From positions 1 to 64,000 of the forward strand of contig JANPFP010000219.1 of assembly GCA_031423495.1 (NCBI GenBank): 64,000 nt of DNA, written 5' to 3'. A program made the translations under genes and the position numbers. The stretch is from JACPYM01 sp031423495. Its GTDB lineage: Bacteria > Acidobacteriota > Blastocatellia > RBC074. Shown here in pieces: positions 49,771 through 58,170 of this stretch (position 1 is its first letter; the number at the start of each line of letters is the position of its first letter). A model generated the notes under the pieces. The model was not told the DNA's origin. It ran no database searches and saw nothing but the letters and a program-made list of their open reading frames with translations.

Positions 49771-50103
49771 ATGGATTTAACGCGCGTTCGTGCTTTACTT
49801 AAAACGGGCAAGGTTGAGCTTGATCTTTCTTTGCCGCACGCCTTGACCGAAGCGCGCAAAGACGGATTGACGACTAGCGATTTAGACGCCGCCGTGATGA
49901 TGGGCGAGGTAGTTGAAGATTACGGCGAAAGGGTTTTGCTGTTTTACACTTTGCCGGATTATCGAATTCCTTTTCACGTCGTACTCGAATTCTTTTCCGG
50001 GGATGACGTAACGACGGTTGTCACGGCCTACATTCCTGATCGTGAACACTGGGAACCTGATTGGAAAACTCGTCGGCAAACTTTGAGGCGCAGGAAAAAG
50101 TGA
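49771..50103 (+). CDS. DUF4258 protein (putative toxin)
   Basis: This 110-residue protein matches the DUF4258 pattern: LPHALTEARKDGLTTSDLDA followed by GEVVEDYGE, then a beta hairpin with LLFYTL and strands ending VVTAYIPDREHW. The family is regularly found next to YgiT-type zinc-finger genes and has been suggested to be a RelE/MqsR-like toxin. The following YgiT gene overlaps its stop (ATGA). The C-terminus is strongly basic (RRQTLRRRKK), which fits RNA contact. ATG 49771 has GAAAGAGG upstream. Confidence 0.78.
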   Translation: MDLTRVRALLKTGKVELDLSLPHALTEARKDGLTTSDLDAAVMMGEVVEDYGERVLLFYTLPDYRIPFHVVLEFFSGDDVTTVVTAYIPDREHWEPDWKTRRQTLRRRKK

Positions 50104-50381
50104 TGAGAAAACGTTGCAACAATAAGTGCGAGGGCATACCGAAACCAGATTACATAACGCAAACTTTTGAGCGGCGCGGCTCGTCCGTGCGAGTGACCAT
50201 CAGGCACATTCCGGCGGATGTTTGTCCGCTGTGTCATGAGAGTTATGTGAGCCGCGACACTGGCCATCAACTTGATCTCTTGCTGGAACCTTTTCACGGC
50301 AAACACGGTCACATCCCAATCTTGCCACCCGCCGAAATCGCCATTGATTTTGCCGAAGCGGTAATGGCGCAAGCAGCTTGA
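50103..50381 (+). CDS. YgiT-type zinc-finger antitoxin
   Basis: This 92-residue protein overlaps the DUF4258 stop. It has two Cys pairs, CNNKC (about 4-8) and CPLCHE (about 37-42), as in the N-terminal zinc domain of MqsA/YgiT. It lacks the HTH of full MqsA, ending shortly after a GHQLDLLLEP segment. The start at ATG 50103 is chosen because of the overlap; a longer frame from 50061 lies within the DUF4258 gene. Its likely role is to bind and neutralise the DUF4258 product; DNA binding may be supplied by the HTH protein downstream. Confidence 0.8.
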   Translation: MRKRCNNKCEGIPKPDYITQTFERRGSSVRVTIRHIPADVCPLCHESYVSRDTGHQLDLLLEPFHGKHGHIPILPPAEIAIDFAEAVMAQAA

Positions 50382-50423
50382 TTGGGCTTGTGCTATTTCA
50401 CGTTGCATACGTTGGGGAAAAAG

Positions 50424-50843
50424 ATGACTGCGATTGCTAAAACCAGAAAACTCACGACGCAACGTTACGCCGAATTGCTGGCTGCTGTTTTGCCCAAGCC
50501 GATTGAAACGGGAGCCGAAAACGAGCGCGCACTCGCTGTCGTAAATCAGTTGATGACGAAAGGCGAAAAGAAGCTGACAGCGGAAGAACGTTGGCTGTTG
50601 CGTTTGTTGGTGTGCTTGATCGAAGACTTTGAAGAAAAAGCCTACCCCATTTCGACAGCGGAACCGTTGGCTGTGTTGAAAACGCTGATGGCTGACCACG
50701 AACTCAAGCAAAGCGATTTTGCCCTGGTGTTCGGCGGTCGCAGCCGTATCTCTGACGTACTGGCAGGCAAGCGCGACATCAGCAAAGCGCAAGCAAAGGC
50801 GCTGGCAGAACGCTTTAATGTGCCTGCCGATGTATTCATCTGA
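50424..50843 (+). CDS. HigA-like HTH antitoxin/regulator
   Basis: This 139-residue protein starts at ATG 50424, after GGGGAAAAAG. An N-terminal region (LTTQRYAELLAAVLPKPIET) resembles HigA-type antitoxins of the COG5499 group. An Xre-like helix-turn-helix follows at about 95-135 (MADHELKQSDFALVFGGRSR and VLAGKRDISKAQAKALAERF). No HigB toxin gene is adjacent. It stands 42 bp after the YgiT gene, so it may serve as the DNA-binding regulator of the trio, or be an orphan antitoxin. Confidence 0.8.
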   Translation: MTAIAKTRKLTTQRYAELLAAVLPKPIETGAENERALAVVNQLMTKGEKKLTAEERWLLRLLVCLIEDFEEKAYPISTAEPLAVLKTLMADHELKQSDFALVFGGRSRISDVLAGKRDISKAQAKALAERFNVPADVFI

Positions 50844-50898
50844 GTTTGTCAGGCTTGCATCTGAAATCTGCGAACTCAAAATCCGAAGGAGAAATCGT

Positions 50899-52635
50899 AT
50901 GAACTCAGCAACTCGTTTCATTGCCTTATTGCTTTGCGCGTGCCTCAGTCACGCAGCACTCGCTCAAAATCCACCAACGCCTAAACCGACAGCTACCGTG
51001 CAAGGCCGTGTCACGCTTGATGGTTCGCCTTATGCGGGCGGCATCGTGATGTTGCAATCCGACGAACGCGGCATGGGTGAAATGTTGACGGCTCCGCCCG
51101 CGCCGACGGCAGTGACTGACGGCGACGGACGCTATCGGTTCGCGCAAGTAGCGGCGGGCAAATATCGCTTCACGATTCACGCGCAGGCGTTCGTTTCAGA
51201 ACCTAGCAGCGGTGCCGCGTTCACCGTGAGCGAAGGCGACACGATTGAAAATCAGGATTTCAAATTGTCGCGCGGCGGCGTGATTACGGGCCGTGTCACC
51301 GACCCCGAAGGCCATCCGCGTATTGAAGAGACGGTCAGATTGAACGTAGTGGAAAGAGCCAACAACGAACAAGCCCTGAACGGCATGCATTTCAAGCAAA
51401 CCGATGATCGCGGCGTATATCGCATCTTCGGCATTCCCGCTGGCAAATATAAAGTCGTGGCGGGCGAGTCAGGGCAGATGGCGGCGCTGTTCAACAGCCA
51501 GCCGGAATTCGCTATGACGTATTACCCGCACGCCGACAAAGAGGCTGACGGCAAAATCGTCGAAGTGCGCGCGGGCGTCGAAACCGAGGGCATAGACATT
51601 GTGTTGGTACCCGCCGAAGCCGAAGAAAAAAAAGGATTCACCGTCAGCGGACGCATCTTGGACGGCGACACCGGCAAGCCCGTGTCGGGTTCGATGGTGA
51701 TGTTGATGCCGACGTTTGAGCCTGAAAATAAAGGCGAGAACAAGCCAGAGCTGCTCGGCAATCAGCCGATGCCTGCGACGACTGACGGGCAAGGACAGTT
51801 CCGGTTCAGCGGCATCGCGTCGGGCGGCTATCAAGCCTTGATGGTGAATATGCAAGGTATGCTCACGGGCGAAGGCGGGTCGAGTTATGCCGAGCCGGTG
51901 AAATTCACCGTCGCCGAAGCCGATGTCGCAGGGCTGGAAATTAAACTGAAAGGCGGCGCGACGGTGCAAGGCACGATTGCGTTCGACACGAAACCCAACG
52001 CTGCGCCCGATCCGGCAATGAATGCGCAACTCGGTACGATGATGTTGATGGCTATGCCTGCGCGGCCTGATGCGAGCGGAAGCGATCCGTCAAGCGTGGC
52101 GGCAGAAATGGCAGGCGGAATGTTAGGTGGCGGCATGGCGATGGTGAAGCCCGATCAGAGTTTTGTGTTCAAAGGCTTGCGGCCCGGCAAATATACGGTG
52201 ATGGCGCAAAGCCTGACGGGTCAAAAGCCGCGCCTCTTACGCATGGAACGCAACGGCGCAGTGATTCAGCAGGTTGACATCACCGGCACTGAAACCATCA
52301 ACAACTTACGGCTCGTCTTTGCCGCCGCCAATGCCGCGATCAGCGGACGTGTGCAGGTGCAAGGCGGCACGCTGTCCGCCGGTACGCACTTTTCGATCAC
52401 CGCCATTCACAAAGACGAGCCGGATAAAAGCGAATACACCGAGAGCGATATGCGGGGGCAATTTAATTTCGCCAACCTCACAGCGGGCGTTTATCAGGTG
52501 CGCGTGATGTCGGTGCGTGGCGAAGGCGAAAGCGCTTTCGAGTTCGACTATCCAGAGCAATCCGTCACCGTCGCTGAGAACGGCAAGGTGACGGTAGTGG
52601 TTTATGTGAATCTGAAAAAGAAAGAGAACCAATAA
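50899..52635 (+). CDS. Exported protein with carboxypeptidase-regulatory-like domains (first of pair)
   Basis: This 578-residue protein starts at ATG 50899 behind GAAGGAGA. The signal peptide spans about 1-26 (SHAALAQ). The body is a chain of Ig-like beta domains of the carboxypeptidase-regulatory/CNA-B type: TVQGRVTLDGSPYAGGIVML (about 32), GGVITGRVTDPEGHPR (about 130), FTVSGRILDGDTGKPVSGSM (about 250) and a further domain near 345 after a Met-rich insertion. Each has the typical DGRYRFAQVAAGKYR type of end. No catalytic residues are seen. It is probably an extracytoplasmic structural or ligand-binding protein. Its stop overlaps the next gene by one base. Confidence 0.8.
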   Translation: MNSATRFIALLLCACLSHAALAQNPPTPKPTATVQGRVTLDGSPYAGGIVMLQSDERGMGEMLTAPPAPTAVTDGDGRYRFAQVAAGKYRFTIHAQAFVSEPSSGAAFTVSEGDTIENQDFKLSRGGVITGRVTDPEGHPRIEETVRLNVVERANNEQALNGMHFKQTDDRGVYRIFGIPAGKYKVVAGESGQMAALFNSQPEFAMTYYPHADKEADGKIVEVRAGVETEGIDIVLVPAEAEEKKGFTVSGRILDGDTGKPVSGSMVMLMPTFEPENKGENKPELLGNQPMPATTDGQGQFRFSGIASGGYQALMVNMQGMLTGEGGSSYAEPVKFTVAEADVAGLEIKLKGGATVQGTIAFDTKPNAAPDPAMNAQLGTMMLMAMPARPDASGSDPSSVAAEMAGGMLGGGMAMVKPDQSFVFKGLRPGKYTVMAQSLTGQKPRLLRMERNGAVIQQVDITGTETINNLRLVFAAANAAISGRVQVQGGTLSAGTHFSITAIHKDEPDKSEYTESDMRGQFNFANLTAGVYQVRVMSVRGEGESAFEFDYPEQSVTVAENGKVTVVVYVNLKKKENQ

Positions 52636-54347
52636 TGAAAGCCTCAGCTTATTGCCTTCTGAGTTTATTGATCGTTGCTGGCTTACCGGCTTACGCGCAA
52701 CGCGCGACCGGTTCGATCAGTGGGCGGGTTGTAGCCGAAGACGGGCAGCCGATGTCGCGCGTACCCGTGATGATTCTCGCGGGCGGGCAGAACATCATGA
52801 AAACCGTTATGGGCGGTTCGAGCCGCCAAATGACCGACAGCGAAGGCCGCTTTAAAGCCGACAGCCTCGAAGCCGCCGCTTATCAAATCACCGTCAACGC
52901 TCCCGGTTACGTGATGCCGAACGGCAACGAACCGGACAAGTTGCAGGTCTATCGGTTGGGCGATACGCCGACGATTGTGATGCGCAAGGGCGGCGTGATT
53001 ACCGGGCGCGTAACCGACGCGGCGGGGCGTCCGTTGGTTGGCGTCATCGTCGTCGCTGAACCCGCCGACGGTGGTTACGGCACGGCGGCGCAAACGCTTT
53101 CGTTGCAAATCGGCGGCATCAACCAAATGCCGCGCACCACCGATGATCGCGGACAATTTCGTTTGTATGGCTTATCACCTGGACGTTATGTAGTGATGGC
53201 GAATCCGTCGGCGTTGGTGGCGTTAGAGGGACACGACAATCCGTTTCGTGCGCAACCGCCGACTTATCATCCGGCGGCGACGCGCGACGGGGCGACCATC
53301 GTCAACGTCGCCAGCGGCAGCGAAACCGGCGGCGTAGATATTCGCTTTCGTGGCGGTGCGGGTCATGCGGTGAGCGGCAAGCTCAAAGGCATGCTCGCGG
53401 GTGAAGGGATGATGTCGAATCTCACCACGATACAACTCAAGGCTGCCAGTGCCGATGCCATTTTGGCTACGACGGTCATCCTGCCGATTTTTGGCAGCGA
53501 CGGTTTTGCGTTTTATGGCATTCCGAATGGCGACTATGAACTCATCGCGCAACAACTGATGCTCAAAGACCAAAGCACGCAACGCTCCGCGCCTGTGCGT
53601 GTCACTGTCAATAACGCTGACGTGACGAATCTGAGCGTCGCGTTGAGTGCGATGGCGACGATCAACGGCAAGCTGGCGTTGGCGCAACCGACGGCAGCTT
53701 GCCCCAACGCGCGCACCAGCGAGCTTGACGAAGTGACGCTGCGCATCGAACGCGCGCCTGTGACGAAAAAGTCTCCTGCCTTGCGGTTGCTGTTGGGCGA
53801 AGTCGCGCAAGGCTTCGCGGATGAAAACAACGCGTTTCGCTTTACGGGATTAGCGGCGGGTACGTTTTGGCTGACGCCTGATTTGCCGAGTCCGCATTGG
53901 TATGTGAAAGCGTTGGCGGCTGACAAACCGGCGAATGTGTCAGCGGCAACCGGCATCAGCCTCAAGGCCGGAGAAAAACTTGCTACGCTCAAGCTCACGC
54001 TGGCGACCGATGGCGCGCAACTGCAAGGCCGCGTGCCGACTGCTGATAAAGCCGCTGACAAAGTGCAGCAAGTCTTTCTCGTACCTGCCGAAGCCGACGC
54101 GCCCGTGCATCGCTTCGCCGAAACCGTCAGCGCCAATGACGGCAGCTTTGCTTTCGCTTCGCTTGCGCCGGGCAAGTATTGGTTGGTTACTCGACCGGCG
54201 GCGAAACCTGATGAACCGCTGCGCCAGCCGCTCGCGTGGGACGCAATCGAACGCGCGAAGCTCGTGAAAGAAGCGGCGGCGGCGAATCAGTCGGTCGAGT
54301 TGAAGGCCTGCCAAGTGGGGAAAGGGCACGAACTCAAACTGCCGTGA
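52635..54347 (+). CDS. Exported protein with carboxypeptidase-regulatory-like domains (second of pair)
   Basis: This 570-residue paralogue starts in the stop codon of the previous gene (TAATG). The signal peptide covers about 1-21 (VAGLPAYAQ). Repeated beta domains follow: GSISGRVVAEDGQPMSRVPV (about 26-45), GGVITGRVTDAAGRPLVGVI (about 117-136), and later GHAVSGKLKGMLAG and further modules, the last near 500 (GKYWLVTRPA). Two cysteines (CPNARTS and the C-terminal LKACQVGKGHE) may form a disulfide. Like its neighbour it lacks catalytic motifs. Overlap and similarity suggest duplication and co-expression. Confidence 0.8.
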   Translation: MKASAYCLLSLLIVAGLPAYAQRATGSISGRVVAEDGQPMSRVPVMILAGGQNIMKTVMGGSSRQMTDSEGRFKADSLEAAAYQITVNAPGYVMPNGNEPDKLQVYRLGDTPTIVMRKGGVITGRVTDAAGRPLVGVIVVAEPADGGYGTAAQTLSLQIGGINQMPRTTDDRGQFRLYGLSPGRYVVMANPSALVALEGHDNPFRAQPPTYHPAATRDGATIVNVASGSETGGVDIRFRGGAGHAVSGKLKGMLAGEGMMSNLTTIQLKAASADAILATTVILPIFGSDGFAFYGIPNGDYELIAQQLMLKDQSTQRSAPVRVTVNNADVTNLSVALSAMATINGKLALAQPTAACPNARTSELDEVTLRIERAPVTKKSPALRLLLGEVAQGFADENNAFRFTGLAAGTFWLTPDLPSPHWYVKALAADKPANVSAATGISLKAGEKLATLKLTLATDGAQLQGRVPTADKAADKVQQVFLVPAEADAPVHRFAETVSANDGSFAFASLAPGKYWLVTRPAAKPDEPLRQPLAWDAIERAKLVKEAAAANQSVELKACQVGKGHELKLP

Positions 54348-54357
54348 AGGAAGGGTG

Positions 54358-54563
54358 ATGGAAGCAGTAAGCAATGACGACGAACGATACTTCACCGCGC
54401 TGGCTTGTGCTTTTGTGCGCGGATGTTTGCCCGTAACGCACTGCCCGACGACGAATTGTCGGCGCAAAGCAAGGCGCACGGATTGCGGCTGCACAAATTC
54501 GATCTGCCGCGCGTCAAGACGGAATATGTTTTGAATTATTTGATTGCGGTGACACGGACGTAG
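54358..54563 (+). pseudogene. Possible frameshifted small gene
   Basis: From ATG 54358 the frame reads an acidic, protein-like start (MEAVSNDDERYFTALACAFV) and then degenerates into Cys/Arg-rich sequence. In another frame, from about 54423 to a TAG at 54561, there is a protein-like stretch of 46 residues with LRLHKFDLPRVKTEYVLNYL. A single frameshift between about 54400 and 54450 would join them into a product of about 65 residues. I do not recognise the family. It may also be chance. Confidence 0.25.
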
Positions 54564-54597
54564 CAGTCGGGTCACAGGCTGAAATCGCCGCTATTTT

Positions 54598-54640
54598 TAT
54601 ACCTGACCTTCTTGTCAGGTATAGGTTCGGCTGCTAGTAT
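54598..54640 (+). promoter_or_regulatory. IscR-like operator overlapping the rrf2 promoter
   Basis: TATACCTGAC (54598-54607) and GTCAGGTATA (54614-54623) form a perfect 10-bp palindrome with a 6-bp spacer. It closely resembles the IscR type-1 box, one base shorter in the middle. The right arm overlaps TTGTCA (54612-54617), which with TAGTAT (54635-54640) and a 17-bp spacer makes a promoter. The rrf2 product would repress its own operon here. Confidence 0.75.
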
Positions 54641-54682
54641 CCGTTCTTCTCACACGAGCAATTCAACGGGCAGGAACAAATT

Positions 54683-55174
54683 TTGAAGATCACTGCACAG
54701 GAAGAATACGGTTTGCGCTGCGTTTTGCAGCTTGCGCGGCAGGAAGCCGAGCCGGGCGAATTGTTGCTCGTGCGCGACATCGCCGAGCGCGAAGGCTTAT
54801 CGGTCGCTTATGTAGAAAAAATTCTGTGGATGCTGAGCCGCAGCGGACTGGTCGAAAGTGTGCGCGGGCCGAAAGGCGGTTACAAGCTGGCACGTCCGTC
54901 AGCCCTGATTTCATTGGGCGAGGTTATGCGCGTGCTGGGCGGCATTCAGACCGAAGATGAGTTGTGCGGACAATTCACGGGCAATCACGACACTTGCGTG
55001 CATCACAGCGATTGCGGCTTGCGTCCCGTATGGGCGAGCATCACCGATATGGTCAACAGCGTATTCGATAAGGTTCCGTTGACCAGTTTGCTCAATGGCG
55101 GATTGGACGTGAAGTTCATTCAGATCAGTACGCCGCATCGCGCGAGCAGCCAGTTGGCTGTGACACAGCGTTAA
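54683..55174 (+). CDS. Rrf2-family iron-sulfur-sensing regulator of the suf operon
   Basis: This 163-residue winged-helix regulator starts at a TTG (54683) because the family opening MKITAQEEYGLRCVLQLA begins there; CAGGAA lies upstream. The recognition helix is LSVAYVEKILWMLSRSGLV (about 39-57), followed by the wing GPKGGYKLARP. Cys95, Cys105 and Cys111 lie in the loop that binds a 2Fe-2S cluster in IscR and related sensors, with spacing C-x9-C-x5-C instead of the IscR C-x5-C-x5-C. It is probably a cluster-responsive repressor of rrf2-suf acting at the two palindromes at 54598 and 55188. Confidence 0.9.
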   Translation: MKITAQEEYGLRCVLQLARQEAEPGELLLVRDIAEREGLSVAYVEKILWMLSRSGLVESVRGPKGGYKLARPSALISLGEVMRVLGGIQTEDELCGQFTGNHDTCVHHSDCGLRPVWASITDMVNSVFDKVPLTSLLNGGLDVKFIQISTPHRASSQLAVTQR

Positions 55175-55187
55175 AAAAGTTTGCAGT

Positions 55188-55213
55188 TAAACCTGACAAC
55201 TTAGTCATCTTTA
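55188..55213 (+). promoter_or_regulatory. Degenerate second copy of the suf operator
   Basis: TAAACCTGAC (55188-55197) and GTCATCTTTA (55204-55213) keep the 6-bp spacer of the upstream operator; 8 of 10 positions pair. It lies 35 bp before the sufB start codon. Confidence 0.55.
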
Positions 55214-55247
55214 AGCAACAGAGGCAGTGAGCAGGAGAAACGTTTTT

Positions 55248-56687
55248 ATGAGTACCGCAACCATCGAGGCATTAGCCAATCAGGAATATAAGTACGGATT
55301 TGTCACCGACATCGAAGCCGAAACCATCCCGCGCGGGTTGAGTGAAGACATCGTCCGCACGATTTCGGCCAAAAAGAACGAACCCGAATGGATGCTCGAA
55401 TGGCGGCTCAAAGCCTATCGCCATTGGCTGACGATGACCGAACCCGATTGGGCGAACGTGGGCTATCCGAAAATGGATTATCAGGACATCATTTATTATT
55501 CCGCGCCTAAGCTGAAAGAAAAGAAAGCCAGCTTGGACGAAGTTGATCCTGAGTTACTCGATACGTTTGCTAAACTCGGCATCCCGTTGAACGAACAAAA
55601 GATGCTCGCCAACGTAGCCGTTGACGCCATCTTTGACAGCGTATCGGTAGCGACGACTTTCAAAGACAAGCTCTATAAAGCGGGCGTGATTTTCTGTTCG
55701 TTTTCTGAAGCCTTGCACGAACATCCTGAGTTAATCAAAAAATATATCGGCTCAGTTGTGCCTTACACAGACAATTATTTCGCAGCGTTGAATGCGGCTG
55801 TGTTTTCTGACGGGTCGTTTTGCTTTATTCCCAAGGGCGTTAAATGCCCTATGGAATTATCTTCTTACTTCCGCATCAATAACTCTGAGTCAGGACAATT
55901 TGAACGCACCTTAATCGTCGCCGAAGAAGGTTCGCACGTTTCGTATTTGGAAGGCTGTACCGCTCCGAAATTCGATAAAAACCAGTTGCACGCCGCCGTA
56001 GTTGAGTTAGTCGCGTTGGACAACGCCGAAATTAAATACTCGACCGTGCAAAATTGGTACGCGGGCGACGAGAACGGCAAGGGCGGAATTTATAACTTCG
56101 TAACGAAGCGCGGCGCGTGTCGCGGCGTCAATTCAAAAATTTCGTGGACACAGGTTGAGACGGGTTCGGCGATTACGTGGAAGTATCCAAGCTGCATTTT
56201 GCAAGGTGATAATTCCATCGGCGAGTTTTATTCGGTCGCGCTGACCAATCACAAACAGCAAGCCGACACGGGTTCAAAGATGATTCACATCGGCAAGAAC
56301 ACGCGCAGCCGCATCATCTCGAAAGGCATTTCAGCCGGACGCTCAAACAACAGTTATCGCGGCTTGGTCAAGGTAATGCCCAAAGCCGAGAACGCACGCA
56401 ACTATACGCAATGCGATTCGATGCTGATTGGCGCGCATTGCGGTGCGAATACGTTTCCTTATATCGAGGTCGGCAATAACACCGCGAAGATTGAGCACGA
56501 AGCGTCTACGTCAAAGATCAGCGAAGAGCAGGTCTTTTATTTCAACCAACGCGGCATCGGTACGGAAGAAGCGGTCTCGATGATCATCAACGGCTTTTGT
56601 AAGGAAGTATTTAATGAGTTGCCGATGGAATTCGCGGTGGAAGCAACAAAACTCTTAGGACTAAAACTGGAAGGAAGTGTTGGCTAA
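55248..56687 (+). CDS. sufB: SufB, Fe-S cluster scaffold subunit
   Basis: This 479-residue subunit of the SufBCD scaffold complex assembles Fe-S clusters from SufS-derived sulfur. ATG 55248 follows GCAGGAG. Typical blocks are present: KKNEPEWMLEWRLKAYRHW near the N-terminus, GVKCPMELSSYFRINNSESG (about 206-225), RGACRGVNSKISWTQVETGS, and SMLIGAHCGANTFPYIEV with the Cys reported to be essential in E. coli SufB. The C-terminus has NGFCKEVFNELPMEFAVEA. It is the first suf enzyme gene and overlaps ridA by one base. Confidence 0.97.
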   Translation: MSTATIEALANQEYKYGFVTDIEAETIPRGLSEDIVRTISAKKNEPEWMLEWRLKAYRHWLTMTEPDWANVGYPKMDYQDIIYYSAPKLKEKKASLDEVDPELLDTFAKLGIPLNEQKMLANVAVDAIFDSVSVATTFKDKLYKAGVIFCSFSEALHEHPELIKKYIGSVVPYTDNYFAALNAAVFSDGSFCFIPKGVKCPMELSSYFRINNSESGQFERTLIVAEEGSHVSYLEGCTAPKFDKNQLHAAVVELVALDNAEIKYSTVQNWYAGDENGKGGIYNFVTKRGACRGVNSKISWTQVETGSAITWKYPSCILQGDNSIGEFYSVALTNHKQQADTGSKMIHIGKNTRSRIISKGISAGRSNNSYRGLVKVMPKAENARNYTQCDSMLIGAHCGANTFPYIEVGNNTAKIEHEASTSKISEEQVFYFNQRGIGTEEAVSMIINGFCKEVFNELPMEFAVEATKLLGLKLEGSVG

Positions 56688-57130
56688 TGACTGACAAACT
56701 CACAGAAATCGAAGCGTCGTTACCGCCTGTGCCGCAAGCCGCAGGCAATTATGTTCACGCCGTACGCACCGGCAATCTGGTTTACCTTTCGGGCAAAGGC
56801 CCGATCTCAGACGCCAAAGGCAAGGTCGGGGCGGAGTTCACGAAAGAGGAAGGCTACAAGTACGCCCGTGAAGTCGGCTTGAGCCTTTTGTCGGCGTTGA
56901 AAGCCGAACTCGGTACGCTGAGCCGCGTCAAGCGCGTGGTGAAAGTGTTGGGGATGGTGAACGCTACGCCGGACTTTGGCGATCATCCGTTTGTGATTAA
57001 CGGCTGTTCCGATTTGTTCGTCGAAACCTTCGGCGAAGCGGGACGTCACGCGCGTTCGGCGGTTGGGATGGGTTCGCTGCCGCACGGCATTCCTGTCGAG
57101 ATTGAAGCGATTGTCGAAGTGACGGACTAA
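56687..57130 (+). CDS. RidA-family (YjgF/UK114-like) protein within the suf operon
   Basis: This 147-residue protein of the RidA superfamily overlaps the sufB stop (TAATG). Conserved features include YVHAVRTGNLVYLSGKGPIS (about 22-41), GDHPFVINGCSDLF and GRHARSAVGMGSLPHGIPVE (about 118-137), where the Arg binds the carboxylate of the substrate. RidA proteins deaminate reactive enamines/imines such as 2-aminoacrylate that arise from PLP enzymes. Within a suf operon it may protect SufS or related PLP enzymes. This is inference; the gene order is unusual. Confidence 0.88.
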   Translation: MTDKLTEIEASLPPVPQAAGNYVHAVRTGNLVYLSGKGPISDAKGKVGAEFTKEEGYKYAREVGLSLLSALKAELGTLSRVKRVVKVLGMVNATPDFGDHPFVINGCSDLFVETFGEAGRHARSAVGMGSLPHGIPVEIEAIVEVTD

Positions 57131-57159
57131 CAAAAAGACAAGCAGGAGAAGCAAACACA

Positions 57160-57915
57160 GTGCTTGAGATCAAAAACTTACACGCCACGATTGATGGCAA
57201 AGAAATTCTGAAAGGCCTGACACTCACCGTCAAAGCGGGCGAGATTCACGCGATTATGGGGCCGAATGGTTCTGGCAAGAGCACGCTTGCCAAAGTGCTG
57301 GCGGGGCATCCGTCGTATGAAGTCACGCAAGGCGAGGTTCTTTTTGAAGGCAAGAACCTCTTTGAACTCGCCGCCGACGAACGCGCGCGCGCGGGCGTAT
57401 TTCTCGCCTTTCAATATCCGATTGAAATCCCCGGCGTGAGCAACGCCAACTTTTTGCGGATGGCTTATAACGAAAAGGCCAAGCACGAAGGCCGCGAAGA
57501 ACTTGACCCGCTGGAATTCGACGATCTCATCAAAGAGAAAATCAAAATCGTCGAGATGGACAAGAGCTTCATCAATCGTTCGGTCAACGAAGGCTTTTCG
57601 GGCGGTGAAAAGAAGCGCAACGAAATCCTGCAAATGGCGGTGCTTGAACCCAAACTCGCCGTGCTGGATGAAACCGATTCCGGCTTGGACATTGACGCGC
57701 TGCGCATCGTCGCGGGCGGCGTCAACAAGCTCGCTAACAAAAATAATGCGATTATTTTAGTTACTCACTATCAACGCTTGCTTGATTACATCGAACCGCA
57801 TTTCGTACACGTGCTTTATCAAGGCCAGATCGTGAAATCGGGCGGCAAGGAATTGGCGAAGAAACTGGAAGATAAAGGCTACGATTGGATCAAAAGCGCG
57901 AAGGCAGCGGCGTAA
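57160..57915 (+). CDS. sufC: SufC, Fe-S assembly ATPase
   Basis: This 251-residue ABC-type ATPase drives the SufBCD scaffold. The start is GTG 57160, after CAGGAGAA. Walker A is GPNGSGKST (about 34-42), the Q-loop lies in LAFQYP, the signature is FSGGEKKRNEILQMAV (about 147-162), Walker B is LAVLDETDSGLDID, and the switch His is in ILVTHYQRLL. There is no transmembrane part. It is the only ABC ATPase gene in the window, and it is not a MacB-type partner for the permeases. Confidence 0.97.
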   Translation: MLEIKNLHATIDGKEILKGLTLTVKAGEIHAIMGPNGSGKSTLAKVLAGHPSYEVTQGEVLFEGKNLFELAADERARAGVFLAFQYPIEIPGVSNANFLRMAYNEKAKHEGREELDPLEFDDLIKEKIKIVEMDKSFINRSVNEGFSGGEKKRNEILQMAVLEPKLAVLDETDSGLDIDALRIVAGGVNKLANKNNAIILVTHYQRLLDYIEPHFVHVLYQGQIVKSGGKELAKKLEDKGYDWIKSAKAAA

Positions 57916-57927
57916 GGAGGAAAACCG

Positions 57928-58170
57928 ATGCAAGTAATTTCTGTCACGGAAGCACAAGCCAATCTGGCTGGATTGATTAGCCAGACGGCGCTTTCGCATG
58001 AACCGGTACACATCGCCAGCGAATCGGAGCAAGCGGTTTTGTTGTCTGAATCCGATTGGCGCGCGCTGCAAGAGACGCTGCATCTGGTGGCGATACCAGG
58101 CATGCGCGAATCCATTCGTGAAGGGTTGGCAACGCCGCTCGACGAATGCAGCAAAACGCTGGAGTGGTGA
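57928..58170 (+). CDS. YefM/Phd-type antitoxin
   Basis: This 80-residue antitoxin has the Phd/YefM N-terminal DNA-binding fold (MQVISVTEAQANLAGLISQT) with an ESDWRALQET helix. The C-terminal half (MRESIREGLATPLDE) would bind the toxin. It follows sufC by 12 bp with its own AAGGAGGA site and overlaps the toxin start (TGATG), so the pair is embedded in the suf operon. YefM proteins normally repress their own promoter; none is apparent between sufC and this gene. Confidence 0.88.
   Translation: MQVISVTEAQANLAGLISQTALSHEPVHIASESEQAVLLSESDWRALQETLHLVAIPGMRESIREGLATPLDECSKTLEW

Noticed and set aside
57160..57915. SufC as the missing ATPase of the orphan permeases
   Set aside because: Its sequence is clearly SufC and it lies within the suf operon; nothing links it to MacB-like permeases.
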